DNA of 64,000 nt from Swaminathania salitolerans (lineage in GTDB: Bacteria; Pseudomonadota; Alphaproteobacteria; Acetobacterales; Acetobacteraceae), in assembly GCF_025994315.1 (NCBI RefSeq), contig NZ_BAQE01000025.1; one strand, 5' to 3'. Each line of letters begins with the position of its first letter. The stretch's first letter is position 1. Below, piece by piece: positions 1 to 6,826 of this stretch. Below the pieces are notes generated by a model. It saw only the letters and a list, made by a program, of their open reading frames with translations. It made no database searches and was not told the DNA's origin. A program made the position numbers and the translations under genes.

Positions 1-89
1 TCGCGATAGGCGTCTTCGACCCATTCGTCATAGGGCAGCAGGCTTTCTGGCAGTTCGTGATCCATGCCGTCATCCTGATCATCGCTCAT
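1..89 (-). CDS. sspB: SspB-like ClpXP adaptor, N-terminal part only (runs off the window)
   Basis: Only the first 29 codons are present, beginning with ATG at 89. After an acidic start the peptide reads LPESLLPYDEWVEDAYR, which resembles the opening of alphaproteobacterial SspB proteins. SspB is a small dimeric adaptor that binds the SsrA degradation tag and delivers tagged proteins to ClpXP in the cytoplasm. The call is supported by context: the tmRNA gene that encodes the tag lies about 95 bases upstream on the same strand. The body of the protein, including the tag-binding fold, is outside the window, so the name rests on a short stretch and on the neighbour. Confidence 0.55.
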   Translation of the reverse strand, partial: MSDDQDDGMDHELPESLLPYDEWVEDAYR

Positions 90-182
90 GCTCGTCGATC
101 CATATAGTGAGACTGATCCGTGAGGGATGCGACGTTTCAGGGCATGTGGCAAGGGCAGGGAAGGGCGGAATACCGCAAAAGT

Positions 183-212
183 GGGAGGGCTTCTGTTGCC
201 CGGTGCCCTCCC
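183..212 (-). terminator. Hairpin at the 3' end of the tmRNA coding piece
   Basis: An 8-bp perfect GC-rich stem (205-212 with 183-190) closes a 14-nt loop, and the minus strand continues into a short T run (ACTTTTG). It may be a rho-independent terminator of the ssrA transcript, a structural helix of the tmRNA, or both. Confidence 0.5.
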
Positions 213-460
213 GAACCGCGCTTATCGCTTATGCAGCGACAGCGAGCACCTTTGTGTTATCATTGGCACTTGTGATTTAGCCCGATAACGGCGGTACAAT
301 GCCGGGCAAAAGGCAAGTCTTTACCACGCACGTCGAGCCTGTTTCGTCCCCTGACTTTCCGTTGGGCAAGGCCCTCGGGAAGGAATGGTGGAGACGCCGG
401 GCACTGCCCCCGGGTCCGTAACGATTATTCCACTTACCGTTTATCGCCATAGCCAAGGGC
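183..460 (-). ncRNA. ssrA: Two-piece (circularly permuted) tmRNA
   Basis: On the minus strand the tag frame at 267-229 reads GCC AAT GAT AAC ... GCT GTC GCT GCA TAA, giving ANDNTKVLAVAA and a stop, a standard SsrA degradation tag. The gene order is permuted. The acceptor piece comes first and ends in CCA at 388-386. A spacer of about 34 nt follows (385-352). The coding piece then starts at 351 with GGGGACG, which pairs with CGTCTCC just before the ACCA end to form a 7-bp acceptor stem with one G-U pair. The T arm is CCGGG/CCCGG with a 7-nt loop. Downstream of the tag is the stem GGGAGGGC/GCCCTCCC (212-205 with 190-183). This is the two-piece architecture of alphaproteobacteria. The 5' end of the acceptor piece (about 455-465) is a guess. 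Confidence 0.93.
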
Positions 461-694
461 AAGCCCTCCGGCACCGATGCATATAGGCGTTTGCGGCCAT
501 CGCGGCAAGAGGGCGCCCGGCTTCGGGGAGCGGGCGATCGGGGAGCGGGCGATCGCGATGGATCGTGACGGCGATCCGCCTTGCGGGCTTTTGCCGGGGG
601 GCGCATGCCTGCACATCGAAACACACTGTGATATTCGACAGCTGGCTTCTTCAGCTGGTGTCTTCCCTGGCCGTCCTGTGATAAGCCTCGACCC
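461..694. other. Gap between ssrA and thyX, with a 15-bp duplication
   Basis: No convincing gene is present. The stretch must hold the divergent promoters of ssrA (minus) and thyX (plus). It contains an exact tandem duplication of a 15-bp GC-rich unit (526-540 and 541-555). Confidence 0.5.
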
Positions 695-1603
695 ATGCCG
701 CTGACACCAGAACAACGCGCCGAGATCGACGCCTCCCGCCTCACGCCATCCCAGACGAGCCGGCCGACCGTGCCTGCCCTGGAGGCGATTCTCTTCACCC
801 CCACCGAACTGCTCGACCATGGATTCGTCCGTGTCGTCGATTACATGGGCGATGACGGGGCCATCGTGCAGGCTGCGCGCGTTTCCTACGGGCGCGGCAC
901 CAAGAAGGTTTCCGAGGATACGGGGCTGATCCGCTATCTGATGCGCCATCGCCATTCGACACCGTTCGAGATGTGCGAGATCAAGTTCCATGTGAAGCTG
1001 CCCGTATTCGTGGCACGTCAGTGGATTCGCCATCGCATGGCGAATGTGAACGAATATTCGGCGCGCTATTCGATTCTGGACCGCGAATTCTATCTGCCCG
1101 ATCCCCAGCAGGTATCGGCGCAGAGCGTGTCGAACCGTCAGGGCCGCGCCGGGGCGCTCTCTCCCGAAAAGGCGGCCGAAGTGCTCGACCTGCTGCGTCA
1201 GGACGCCGCGCGCTGCTACGATCATTACGAGACGATGCTCGATCCCGAGGGGTATGGGCTTGCGCGCGAACTCGCACGCATGAACCTGACCCTCAATACC
1301 TACACGCAGTGGTACTGGAAGATCGATCTCCATAATCTGCTGCATTTCCTCAGCCTGCGCGCCGACAGCCATGCCCAGTACGAGATCCGTGTCTATGCCG
1401 AGGCCATGCTCGACATCCTGCGCGCCTGGGTGCCCATTACTGCACAGGCGTTCGAGGATTACCGTCTGGGGGCCTTCACCTTCTCATCGGGGATGATGTC
1501 GGTGTTGCGGCGTCAGCTCGCAGGGGAGACGGTTCTTCAGTCGGAATCCGGCCTGAGCAAGCGGGAATGGGACGAAATGCAGGCCGCCCTGTCGCGGGGA
1601 TAG
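695..1603 (+). CDS. thyX: Flavin-dependent thymidylate synthase ThyX
   Basis: ThyX methylates dUMP to dTMP with methylene-tetrahydrofolate, FAD and NADPH, replacing ThyA. The protein has 302 residues. The ThyX signature RHR-x7-S is present as RHRMANVNEYS (residues 112-122), preceded by the conserved RHxSTPFE segment at about 85-92 that contacts flavin and substrate. The long N-terminus (MPLTPEQRAEID...) fits the longer alphaproteobacterial ThyX type, so the ATG at 695 is kept although the ribosome-binding site is weak. The gene sits downstream of the divergent ssrA and 4 bases before a small membrane protein gene. No thyA is seen in the window. Confidence 0.96.
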   Translation: MPLTPEQRAEIDASRLTPSQTSRPTVPALEAILFTPTELLDHGFVRVVDYMGDDGAIVQAARVSYGRGTKKVSEDTGLIRYLMRHRHSTPFEMCEIKFHVKLPVFVARQWIRHRMANVNEYSARYSILDREFYLPDPQQVSAQSVSNRQGRAGALSPEKAAEVLDLLRQDAARCYDHYETMLDPEGYGLARELARMNLTLNTYTQWYWKIDLHNLLHFLSLRADSHAQYEIRVYAEAMLDILRAWVPITAQAFEDYRLGAFTFSSGMMSVLRRQLAGETVLQSESGLSKREWDEMQAALSRG

Positions 1604-1607
1604 GCGC

Positions 1608-1847
1608 ATGACCGATCTGAGGCAGATCATGGCGGACGGTGTTCCCGATCGTGCGCCGCCTCCGCGCCTGCCGCCCATCCTGCCCTGGGCGCTGGTGGCT
1701 GTGGTTCTGATCGCGATCTCGCTCTCAATTCATTTCTTCTGGCCCGTTCCGTCTTCCGAACCTCTGGCGGAATGCCCGCCGGGTGGTGAGGCGGCGCAAA
1801 CCGCCTGCATCCGTCACGAGCCGGACAAGCCAAGCCATCCGGGGTGA
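1608..1847 (+). CDS. Small single-pass membrane protein, unknown
   Basis: A 79-residue reading frame follows thyX after 4 bases and could be co-transcribed with it. A proline-rich N-terminal part (APPPRLPP, about residues 16-23) leads into one hydrophobic segment (about 25-46), then a short tail with two cysteines. No family is recognised. Its last 34 bases overlap the end of the convergent gene on the other strand, which lowers confidence. The frame is nevertheless coherent, with a clear transmembrane helix and start ATG right after the thyX stop. Confidence 0.5.
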   Translation: MTDLRQIMADGVPDRAPPPRLPPILPWALVAVVLIAISLSIHFFWPVPSSEPLAECPPGGEAAQTACIRHEPDKPSHPG

Positions 1848-2137
1848 CGGGCTTCCATCCAGGCGAGGATCCGGCCGCTCAGCCGTCGCAGGAAGGGGAT
1901 ATCCTCCGACAGGAGGAAAAACCCCAGAGGCAGCATCCAGAGGCCCAGAACCGGAAGAAAGGCCAGGCAACCGCCCAGCAGGAAGAGAATGCCGGCAGGA
2001 ATACGCAACCAGGCCCGGCCGGGGGCGAGCAGCCAGCGCGTGGCACGCTGAAGCCGGTCGGGAAGCCGGGCGATCAGCAGGCCGAGCCGTCTCCTGCGCT
2101 GCGCTTCGCTGTCCGTCTCCTGTATCCTGTCGCTCAT
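1814..2137 (-). CDS. PGPGW-type small transmembrane protein
   Basis: A 107-residue protein with a basic N-terminus and two close hydrophobic segments (about 45-60 and 64-78) around the motif RIPAGILFLLGGCLAFLPVLG. This resembles the putative transmembrane PGPGW family, common and uncharacterised in proteobacteria. Its C-terminus has further charged and amphipathic sequence. It is transcribed toward thyX and its 3' end overlaps the 79-residue gene on the plus strand. Function is unknown. An inner-membrane location is inferred from hydrophobicity. Confidence 0.75.
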   Translation of the reverse strand: MSDRIQETDSEAQRRRRLGLLIARLPDRLQRATRWLLAPGRAWLRIPAGILFLLGGCLAFLPVLGLWMLPLGFFLLSEDIPFLRRLSGRILAWMEARHPGWLGLSGS

Positions 2138-2621
2138 GCGTTTCTCCCCGGATCATCGATGAAAAATGGCCGTGCTGCGCGTGTATCCGGTATCCCGGCA
2201 GCTTCCGACCGGCCTCCGCAGACCTGTTCCGACCGGAGCGCTTTCGTGCCCGCGCGTCTTCGCACCCGGGTGTGCTCGCACCCGGGCGATCTGACACCCG
2301 GGTAATCTGGCACCCGGGTAGTCTGGCACCCGGGGGCTTGCACCCGGGCGATCCGGCATTCCGTTGCCCGGTCGGTCGGGAGAGGCCGCCTTTGCGCATG
2401 TTGCACCTTGTCGATACGCGTCATCAATACGCTTCTTCCTGCTTCGCCGTTCCGCAAGCGGAGATTTTCGCGCGCGTGGCAGGGATGAGGGTCTGTCGCC
2501 TCGCCGGGCTGAATGCGCTACCTTGCCGCGCCTGCAATGCAACGCCGCGCCTGCGTTCCCCTCCGGTTCCGGGTGCGTCATCGTCTTCATGCAGGCGGGA
2601 GCAGAGGGAAGGGGGAGCGTT
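2138..2621. other. Gene-free stretch carrying a 16-bp repeat array
   Basis: No supportable gene on either strand. Open frames here are byproducts of GC-rich repeated sequence. The stretch separates the divergent PGPGW-type gene and the SLT lipoprotein and carries the repeat array at 2247-2348. Confidence 0.5.
2247..2348. repeat. Tandem array of 16-bp units with a CACCCGGG core
   Basis: CACCCGGG occurs at 2263, 2279, 2295, 2311, 2327 and 2341, so the spacing is 16, 16, 16, 16 and 14 bases. A decayed copy lies at 2247, also in 16-bp phase. The unit is about CACCCGGGTAATCTGG; its core CCCGGG is palindromic and the remainder drifts. Confidence 0.9.
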
Positions 2622-3236
2622 GTGTCCGTCAGAAAACCGCTAGCCGCACTGGTTCTGGCAGGGTGCGGCCTGTCTGCCTGCACACCATCCCCTCCGGCTC
2701 ATCCCGACGATCTCTGCTCCATATTCCGCGAAAAACGCGGCTGGTATCATGCGGCATTGCGGCAGGAGAAAAAGTGGAACGTCCCGTTTTCGGTGCCCAT
2801 GTCCATCATGTACCAGGAATCGGGCTATCACAGCAATCTGCACACGAAGCGGACCTATATCCTGTGGTTCATCCCCTGGGGGTATGTCACCACCGCTTAT
2901 GGATATCCCCAGGCGAAAACCGATGTCTGGCGCGATTACGAGCGCGCGAACGATACCAGCGCGAGCCGGGAAAGCTTTGCGGATTCCCTCGATTTCATCA
3001 ACTGGTACATCACGACCACGAAGAAGCAGACCCGCGTGCCCGTGACCGATGGCATGCGCCAGTATCTTGCCTATCACGAGGGCTGGGGCGGATATCGCCG
3101 CCGCAGCTATCGCAGCAAACCCTGGCTGATGACGGTGGCTCGCAAGGTCGGCGCGCGCGCGAATGTCTATGCGGCGCAATACACGCAATGCGAGAAGGCG
3201 CTGCGCGATCACGGTTTCTGGAGCTGGCTTTTCTGA
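2622..3236 (+). CDS. Lysozyme/SLT-fold lipoprotein (putative lytic transglycosylase)
   Basis: Reading from GTG at 2622 (preceded by GGGGGAG at 2611-2616) gives a 204-residue protein with a short basic start and a lipobox ending at Cys15 (VLAGC) or Cys20 (LSAC), so it is probably an outer-membrane lipoprotein. The segment MSIMYQESGYHSN, with Glu66, looks like the catalytic glutamate region of SLT-type lytic transglycosylases, which cut peptidoglycan. YHEGWGGY further on fits the same fold. An in-frame ATG at 2589 is an alternative start but would place extra polar residues before the signal peptide. It stands alone, downstream of the 16-bp repeat array. The substrate is inferred from the family. 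Confidence 0.8.
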   Translation: MSVRKPLAALVLAGCGLSACTPSPPAHPDDLCSIFREKRGWYHAALRQEKKWNVPFSVPMSIMYQESGYHSNLHTKRTYILWFIPWGYVTTAYGYPQAKTDVWRDYERANDTSASRESFADSLDFINWYITTTKKQTRVPVTDGMRQYLAYHEGWGGYRRRSYRSKPWLMTVARKVGARANVYAAQYTQCEKALRDHGFWSWLF

Positions 3237-3459
3237 CCGGAATCCTGCGGGACGCGGATCCGGCGCCGATCCGTGCCGCCGTCGTGATTGCCTCAGGGCA
3301 CGCGCCATGACGCGCGATGGCGGTCCGCCCTGAGAGGATTCGTGAGGGGGTTCTCGAGGGGATTTCCTGCCCGATGCCCGATACCCGGCCCGCACAGGGG
3401 ACGCGGCAAGGTTCCCTCAGGGGCGGGTTACATCCGGAGACGCTTGCCTCCGGGGCAGG

Positions 3460-4416
3460 CTACATCCCGGGCTGATGACAGCCATCGGGAATGTTGCCGC
3501 GCAGGAATTTCGCAAATTCACGAAAGGCCGGCCCGCGCGGATCGGAACTGCGCCAGACCAGTCCGATGCTGCGGCGCGCCGAGGGAACCGGCCGGGTCGC
3601 CACCAGCTCATCCCATTCCGACCGGTTCCTGAGCGCGAGCTGGGGAATGAGCGAATATCCCTCTCCGGCGCCGATCATGTGCCAGAGCATCTCGAGACTC
3701 GTGGCGAGGCGTTGCTGATCCCGCGAAGGGGTCGTGCCACAGACGGCCAGAGCCTGGTCGCGCAAACAATGGCCGTCTTCCAGAAGCAGAAGATCCCCTC
3801 CTCCGGCATGGTCGGCCAGATCCTGCATCGCCAGGGGCTCGCGCGTCGCGAGGGGATGCGTCCTTGGGATCGCCGCAAGGAAAGGTTCGTCGAAGAGCGG
3901 GGCCGTCTCGAAGCACTCACCGGCAACGGGGAGTGCGGCAAACACCAGATCGAGCTCGTTCTGCCGGAGCTTCGACAGCATGGGGGTGGTGAGGCTCTCG
4001 GTAAGCTGGATCCGCAACTCGGGATAGGACCGGCGGAGCATGGGCAGAAGGCTCGGAACGTAATAGGGGCCGAGCGTTGCGATGACCCCGATCCGGAGCA
4101 GACCTTCGAGCGGCCCCGTTCGCGCACGCGCAGCCTCGATCAGGGCGCGCGCCGAGGCCAGAACCTCGCGTCCCATTGCGATCAGACGGATGCCGTCGGG
4201 CGTCGGGGTGACATGCCGCCTCGAGCGTTCGAACAACGCGACGTCGAGCAGCATCTCCAGCTTGCGCACCTGCTCCGAAAGCCCTGCCTGGCTGACGCCG
4301 CAGCGCTCCGCCGCGCGCGAGAAATTGCGCAGATCGTCGACCGCCACGACATATTCGATGTCACGCAAGGAGAGGCCGGAAAGGGGAATATACGTCATGG
4401 CCATAGATAAGACCAT
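3460..4416 (-). CDS. oxyR: Peroxide-responsive LysR-type regulator OxyR
   Basis: This is a LysR-family activator of 318 residues, with an N-terminal winged helix (about 15-75) and a C-terminal sensing domain. The two redox cysteines of OxyR are present as Cys217 and Cys226 in GHCLRDQALAVC, spaced 9 apart as in the E. coli protein, where H2O2 drives their disulfide. It is divergent from ahpC-ahpF, its classical target. Several starts are possible (ATG at 4416, 4404 or 4398). The first has the better upstream purine stretch, but family alignment would also allow 4398. The intergenic space of about 127 bp probably holds the shared operator. Confidence 0.94.
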   Translation of the reverse strand: MVLSMAMTYIPLSGLSLRDIEYVVAVDDLRNFSRAAERCGVSQAGLSEQVRKLEMLLDVALFERSRRHVTPTPDGIRLIAMGREVLASARALIEAARARTGPLEGLLRIGVIATLGPYYVPSLLPMLRRSYPELRIQLTESLTTPMLSKLRQNELDLVFAALPVAGECFETAPLFDEPFLAAIPRTHPLATREPLAMQDLADHAGGGDLLLLEDGHCLRDQALAVCGTTPSRDQQRLATSLEMLWHMIGAGEGYSLIPQLALRNRSEWDELVATRPVPSARRSIGLVWRSSDPRGPAFREFAKFLRGNIPDGCHQPGM

Positions 4417-4543
4417 ATCTTGCCATTCTCAAAAAAGGTTCTACCTGTCATAGCCATTGACAGAAACGATTTCCGCGGCGTTCGTATCCATGGGACTGTG
4501 TGCCCGTCATACGACAATGAAGCGCAAGCAAGGAGCATGTGAG
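4417..4543. promoter_or_regulatory. Divergent oxyR/ahpC promoter region, probable OxyR operator
   Basis: This short region separates oxyR from ahpC and is the expected place for an OxyR tetramer site. Partial ATAG/CTAT-like half sites occur around 4401-4421 (ATAG, ATATC) and 4449-4453 (CATAG). The match is imperfect and was judged by eye. The clear Shine-Dalgarno for ahpC is AAGGAG at 4530-4535. Confidence 0.35.
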
Positions 4544-5107
4544 ATGCCACGCATCAACTCGGCACTGAAGCCTTTCGAAACCGATGCCTTCCATGATGGC
4601 AAGTTCATCAAGGTGTCCGATGTGGACGTCAAGGGAAACTGGTCGGTCTTCTTCTTCTATCCCGCCGATTTTACCTTCGTCTGCCCGACGGAGCTGGAAG
4701 ATCTCGCCGATAATTACGAGACGTTCCAGAAGCTCGGCGTCGAGATCTACTCCGTTTCGACCGACAAGCACTTCACCCACAAGGCCTGGCACGACACGTC
4801 TCCGGCAATCGGCAAGATCAGATACGTCATGCTTGCCGACCCGACGGGCCAGATCAGCCGCAATTTCGACGTGCTGATCGAGGAAGCCGGCATGGCCGAT
4901 CGCGGTACCTTCCTGATCGATCCCGAAGGCAAGATCCAGTATATCGAGATCACCTCGGGCGGCGTCGGTCGCTCCGCAGAGGAACTGATCGAGAAGATCC
5001 GCGCAGCCCAGTACGTCGCCGCCCATCCGGGCGAGGTCTGCCCTGCCAAGTGGAAGGAAGGCGGTGAGACCCTGACCCCGTCGCTCGACCTGATCGGCAA
5101 GATCTGA
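4544..5107 (+). CDS. ahpC: Alkyl hydroperoxide reductase AhpC (peroxiredoxin)
   Basis: This is a typical 2-Cys peroxiredoxin that reduces H2O2 and organic peroxides and is recycled by AhpF. Starting at ATG 4544, nine bases after AAGGAG, the protein is 187 residues, the length of E. coli AhpC. The peroxidatic cysteine is Cys47 in FTFVCPTE and the resolving cysteine is Cys166 in GEVCPAKW. An upstream in-frame ATG at 4457 would add an unrelated 29-residue stretch and is rejected. ahpF follows after 71 bases, forming a two-gene unit divergent from oxyR. Confidence 0.97.
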   Translation: MPRINSALKPFETDAFHDGKFIKVSDVDVKGNWSVFFFYPADFTFVCPTELEDLADNYETFQKLGVEIYSVSTDKHFTHKAWHDTSPAIGKIRYVMLADPTGQISRNFDVLIEEAGMADRGTFLIDPEGKIQYIEITSGGVGRSAEELIEKIRAAQYVAAHPGEVCPAKWKEGGETLTPSLDLIGKI

Positions 5108-5178
5108 GGTTTGCAGGCCCGGCCATACCGGCCGGGCCGCACCCATCGCATTTTTTCGGAAAGAGCAGGAGCCCGCCG

Positions 5179-6759
5179 ATGTTGCAGGAGTCCATCAGGA
5201 CACAGCTGGAAGCCTATTTCGCAAACCTCGCCGCGCCGATCGTGCTGGAAGCCTCCCTCGATGGCAGCGACAAGGCGAGAGAGATGCAGGCTCTGCTCGA
5301 GGACGTTTCTGCCCTTTCCGACAAAGTGACATTTTCCGAAGCGGGGATAGCCGACAGACGCCCGTCTTTCCTGATCCGGCGGGAAGACAGCCGGAGCGGC
5401 GTCACCTTCGCGGCGATCCCGATGGGGCACGAATTCACGTCCTTCGTTCTGGCCCTCCTGCAGGTCGGCGGGCATCCGCCGAAGATCGCGCCGGCAACGG
5501 CCGAGCAGATCGGCCGGCTCGCGGGAGATTTCCATTTCGACGTCTTCGTCTCTCTCTCGTGCCAGAACTGTCCCGAGGTGGTTCAGGCCCTCAACGCGAT
5601 GAGCGTGCTCAATCCGGCCATCAGCGTGACGACCATCGACGGCGCCCTTTTTCAGGAAGAGGTGGCCGCGCGCAACATCATGACCGTGCCGCAGATCTAT
5701 CTGAACGGAGTGCCATTCGGTTCCGGACGCATGGATGCGGATCAGATCCTCGCGAAGCTCGACGCGGATGCCCCGCGTCGGGCGGCCGAGCGATTGCGGG
5801 ATCTGGCGCCTTTCGACGTTCTGATCGTCGGGAGCGGTCCGGCAGGGGCATCTGCGGCCGTCTATGCCGCCCGGAAGGGATTGCGCACGGGGCTCGTGGC
5901 CGATCGCTTCGGCGGTCAGGTCATGGATACAGCGGGGATCGAGAATTTCATCTCCATCAGGGAGACAGAGGGGCCGAGACTTTCGGCGCAGCTCGAGGCG
6001 CATGTCCGCGATTATGAGGTCGAGATCATCGCGGGTCAGCGGGCGAAGGAGCTTTTCCCGGCCGCCAGCCCCGGAGCGATGCACGGAATCGCCCTCGAAA
6101 GCGGCGCCATCCTGCACAGCCGTACGGTCATTCTCGCGACCGGCGCGCATTGGCGCCAGCTCGGCGTGCCGGGTGAGGAGACGTATCGCACGAAGGGCGT
6201 GGCCTATTGCCCCCATTGCGACGGTCCGTTCTACAAGGGCAAGCGCGTGGCGGTCGCAGGAGGCGGCAATAGCGGCGTGGAGGCCGCGATCGATCTGGCC
6301 GGTATCGTGGGGCACGTCACCCTGCTTCAGCGCGGCTCGAAGCTCAAGGCAGACCGGGTCCTGCAGGACAAGTTGCGCAGCTTGCCCAATGTGACCGTTC
6401 TGACGGAGGCGCTCACCACGCGGATCGAGGGAGACGGCTCGAAGGTCACGGGCCTGACCTATCGCGGAGGAGACGGTCAGGATCACTCTCTTGCGCTCGA
6501 CGGTGTCTTCGTCCAGATCGGCCTGCTGCCGAATACCGACTGGCTGCGCGGAACACTGAGCCTCAATGCGTTCGGCGAAATAGAGATCGACGATCACGGC
6601 GCAACATCCGCCCCGGGCGTGTTCGCTGCCGGCGATGCCACGACCACGCCGTACAAGCAGATCGTGATCGCGGTCGGCGAAGGGGCGAAATCGGCGCTTT
6701 CGGCATTCGACTACCTCATCCGTCTGCCGACCGGCGCCGATTTGCCGCCCGCGGCCTGA
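5179..6759 (+). CDS. ahpF: Alkyl hydroperoxide reductase subunit F
   Basis: AhpF moves electrons from NADH through FAD and two disulfides to AhpC. The 526-residue protein has the complete layout. An N-terminal double thioredoxin-like domain carries Cys128-Gln-Asn-Cys131. An FAD-binding GSGPAG motif lies near residue 215, followed by a thioredoxin-reductase-like part with the CPHC disulfide at Cys344 and Cys347. A second nucleotide-binding GGGNSG motif lies near 365, and the C-terminal FAD motif GVFAAGDATT follows. It lies directly downstream of ahpC and both are expected to be induced by OxyR. It is intact. Confidence 0.97.
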   Translation: MLQESIRTQLEAYFANLAAPIVLEASLDGSDKAREMQALLEDVSALSDKVTFSEAGIADRRPSFLIRREDSRSGVTFAAIPMGHEFTSFVLALLQVGGHPPKIAPATAEQIGRLAGDFHFDVFVSLSCQNCPEVVQALNAMSVLNPAISVTTIDGALFQEEVAARNIMTVPQIYLNGVPFGSGRMDADQILAKLDADAPRRAAERLRDLAPFDVLIVGSGPAGASAAVYAARKGLRTGLVADRFGGQVMDTAGIENFISIRETEGPRLSAQLEAHVRDYEVEIIAGQRAKELFPAASPGAMHGIALESGAILHSRTVILATGAHWRQLGVPGEETYRTKGVAYCPHCDGPFYKGKRVAVAGGGNSGVEAAIDLAGIVGHVTLLQRGSKLKADRVLQDKLRSLPNVTVLTEALTTRIEGDGSKVTGLTYRGGDGQDHSLALDGVFVQIGLLPNTDWLRGTLSLNAFGEIEIDDHGATSAPGVFAAGDATTTPYKQIVIAVGEGAKSALSAFDYLIRLPTGADLPPAA

Positions 6760-6772
6760 TCGGCTGTATCTC

Positions 6773-6810
6773 GTGATTCCTTCGGGCAGGAGGCGACCCG
6801 GAGGAATCAC
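6773..6810. terminator. Hairpin between the convergent ahpF and beta-roll gene
   Basis: GTGATTCCT (6773-6781) pairs with AGGAATCAC (6802-6810), and CGGG/CCCG (6783-6786 with 6797-6800) extends it inward. There is no long U tract on either side, so it is a strong stem but not a textbook terminator. It may serve both convergent genes. Confidence 0.5.
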
Positions 6811-6826
6811 GCAGGGCGGCCTTTCA

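Noticed and set aside
277..804. Minus-strand frame of 175 codons between ssrA and thyX
   Set aside because: It overlaps the tmRNA and the start of thyX and has no coding character.
2247..2348. CRISPR array
   Set aside because: The 16-bp units run head to tail with no unique spacers of normal length, and no cas gene is in the window.
4747..6810. A 687-codon open frame on the minus strand
   Set aside because: It is antisense to ahpC and ahpF, with no family pattern.
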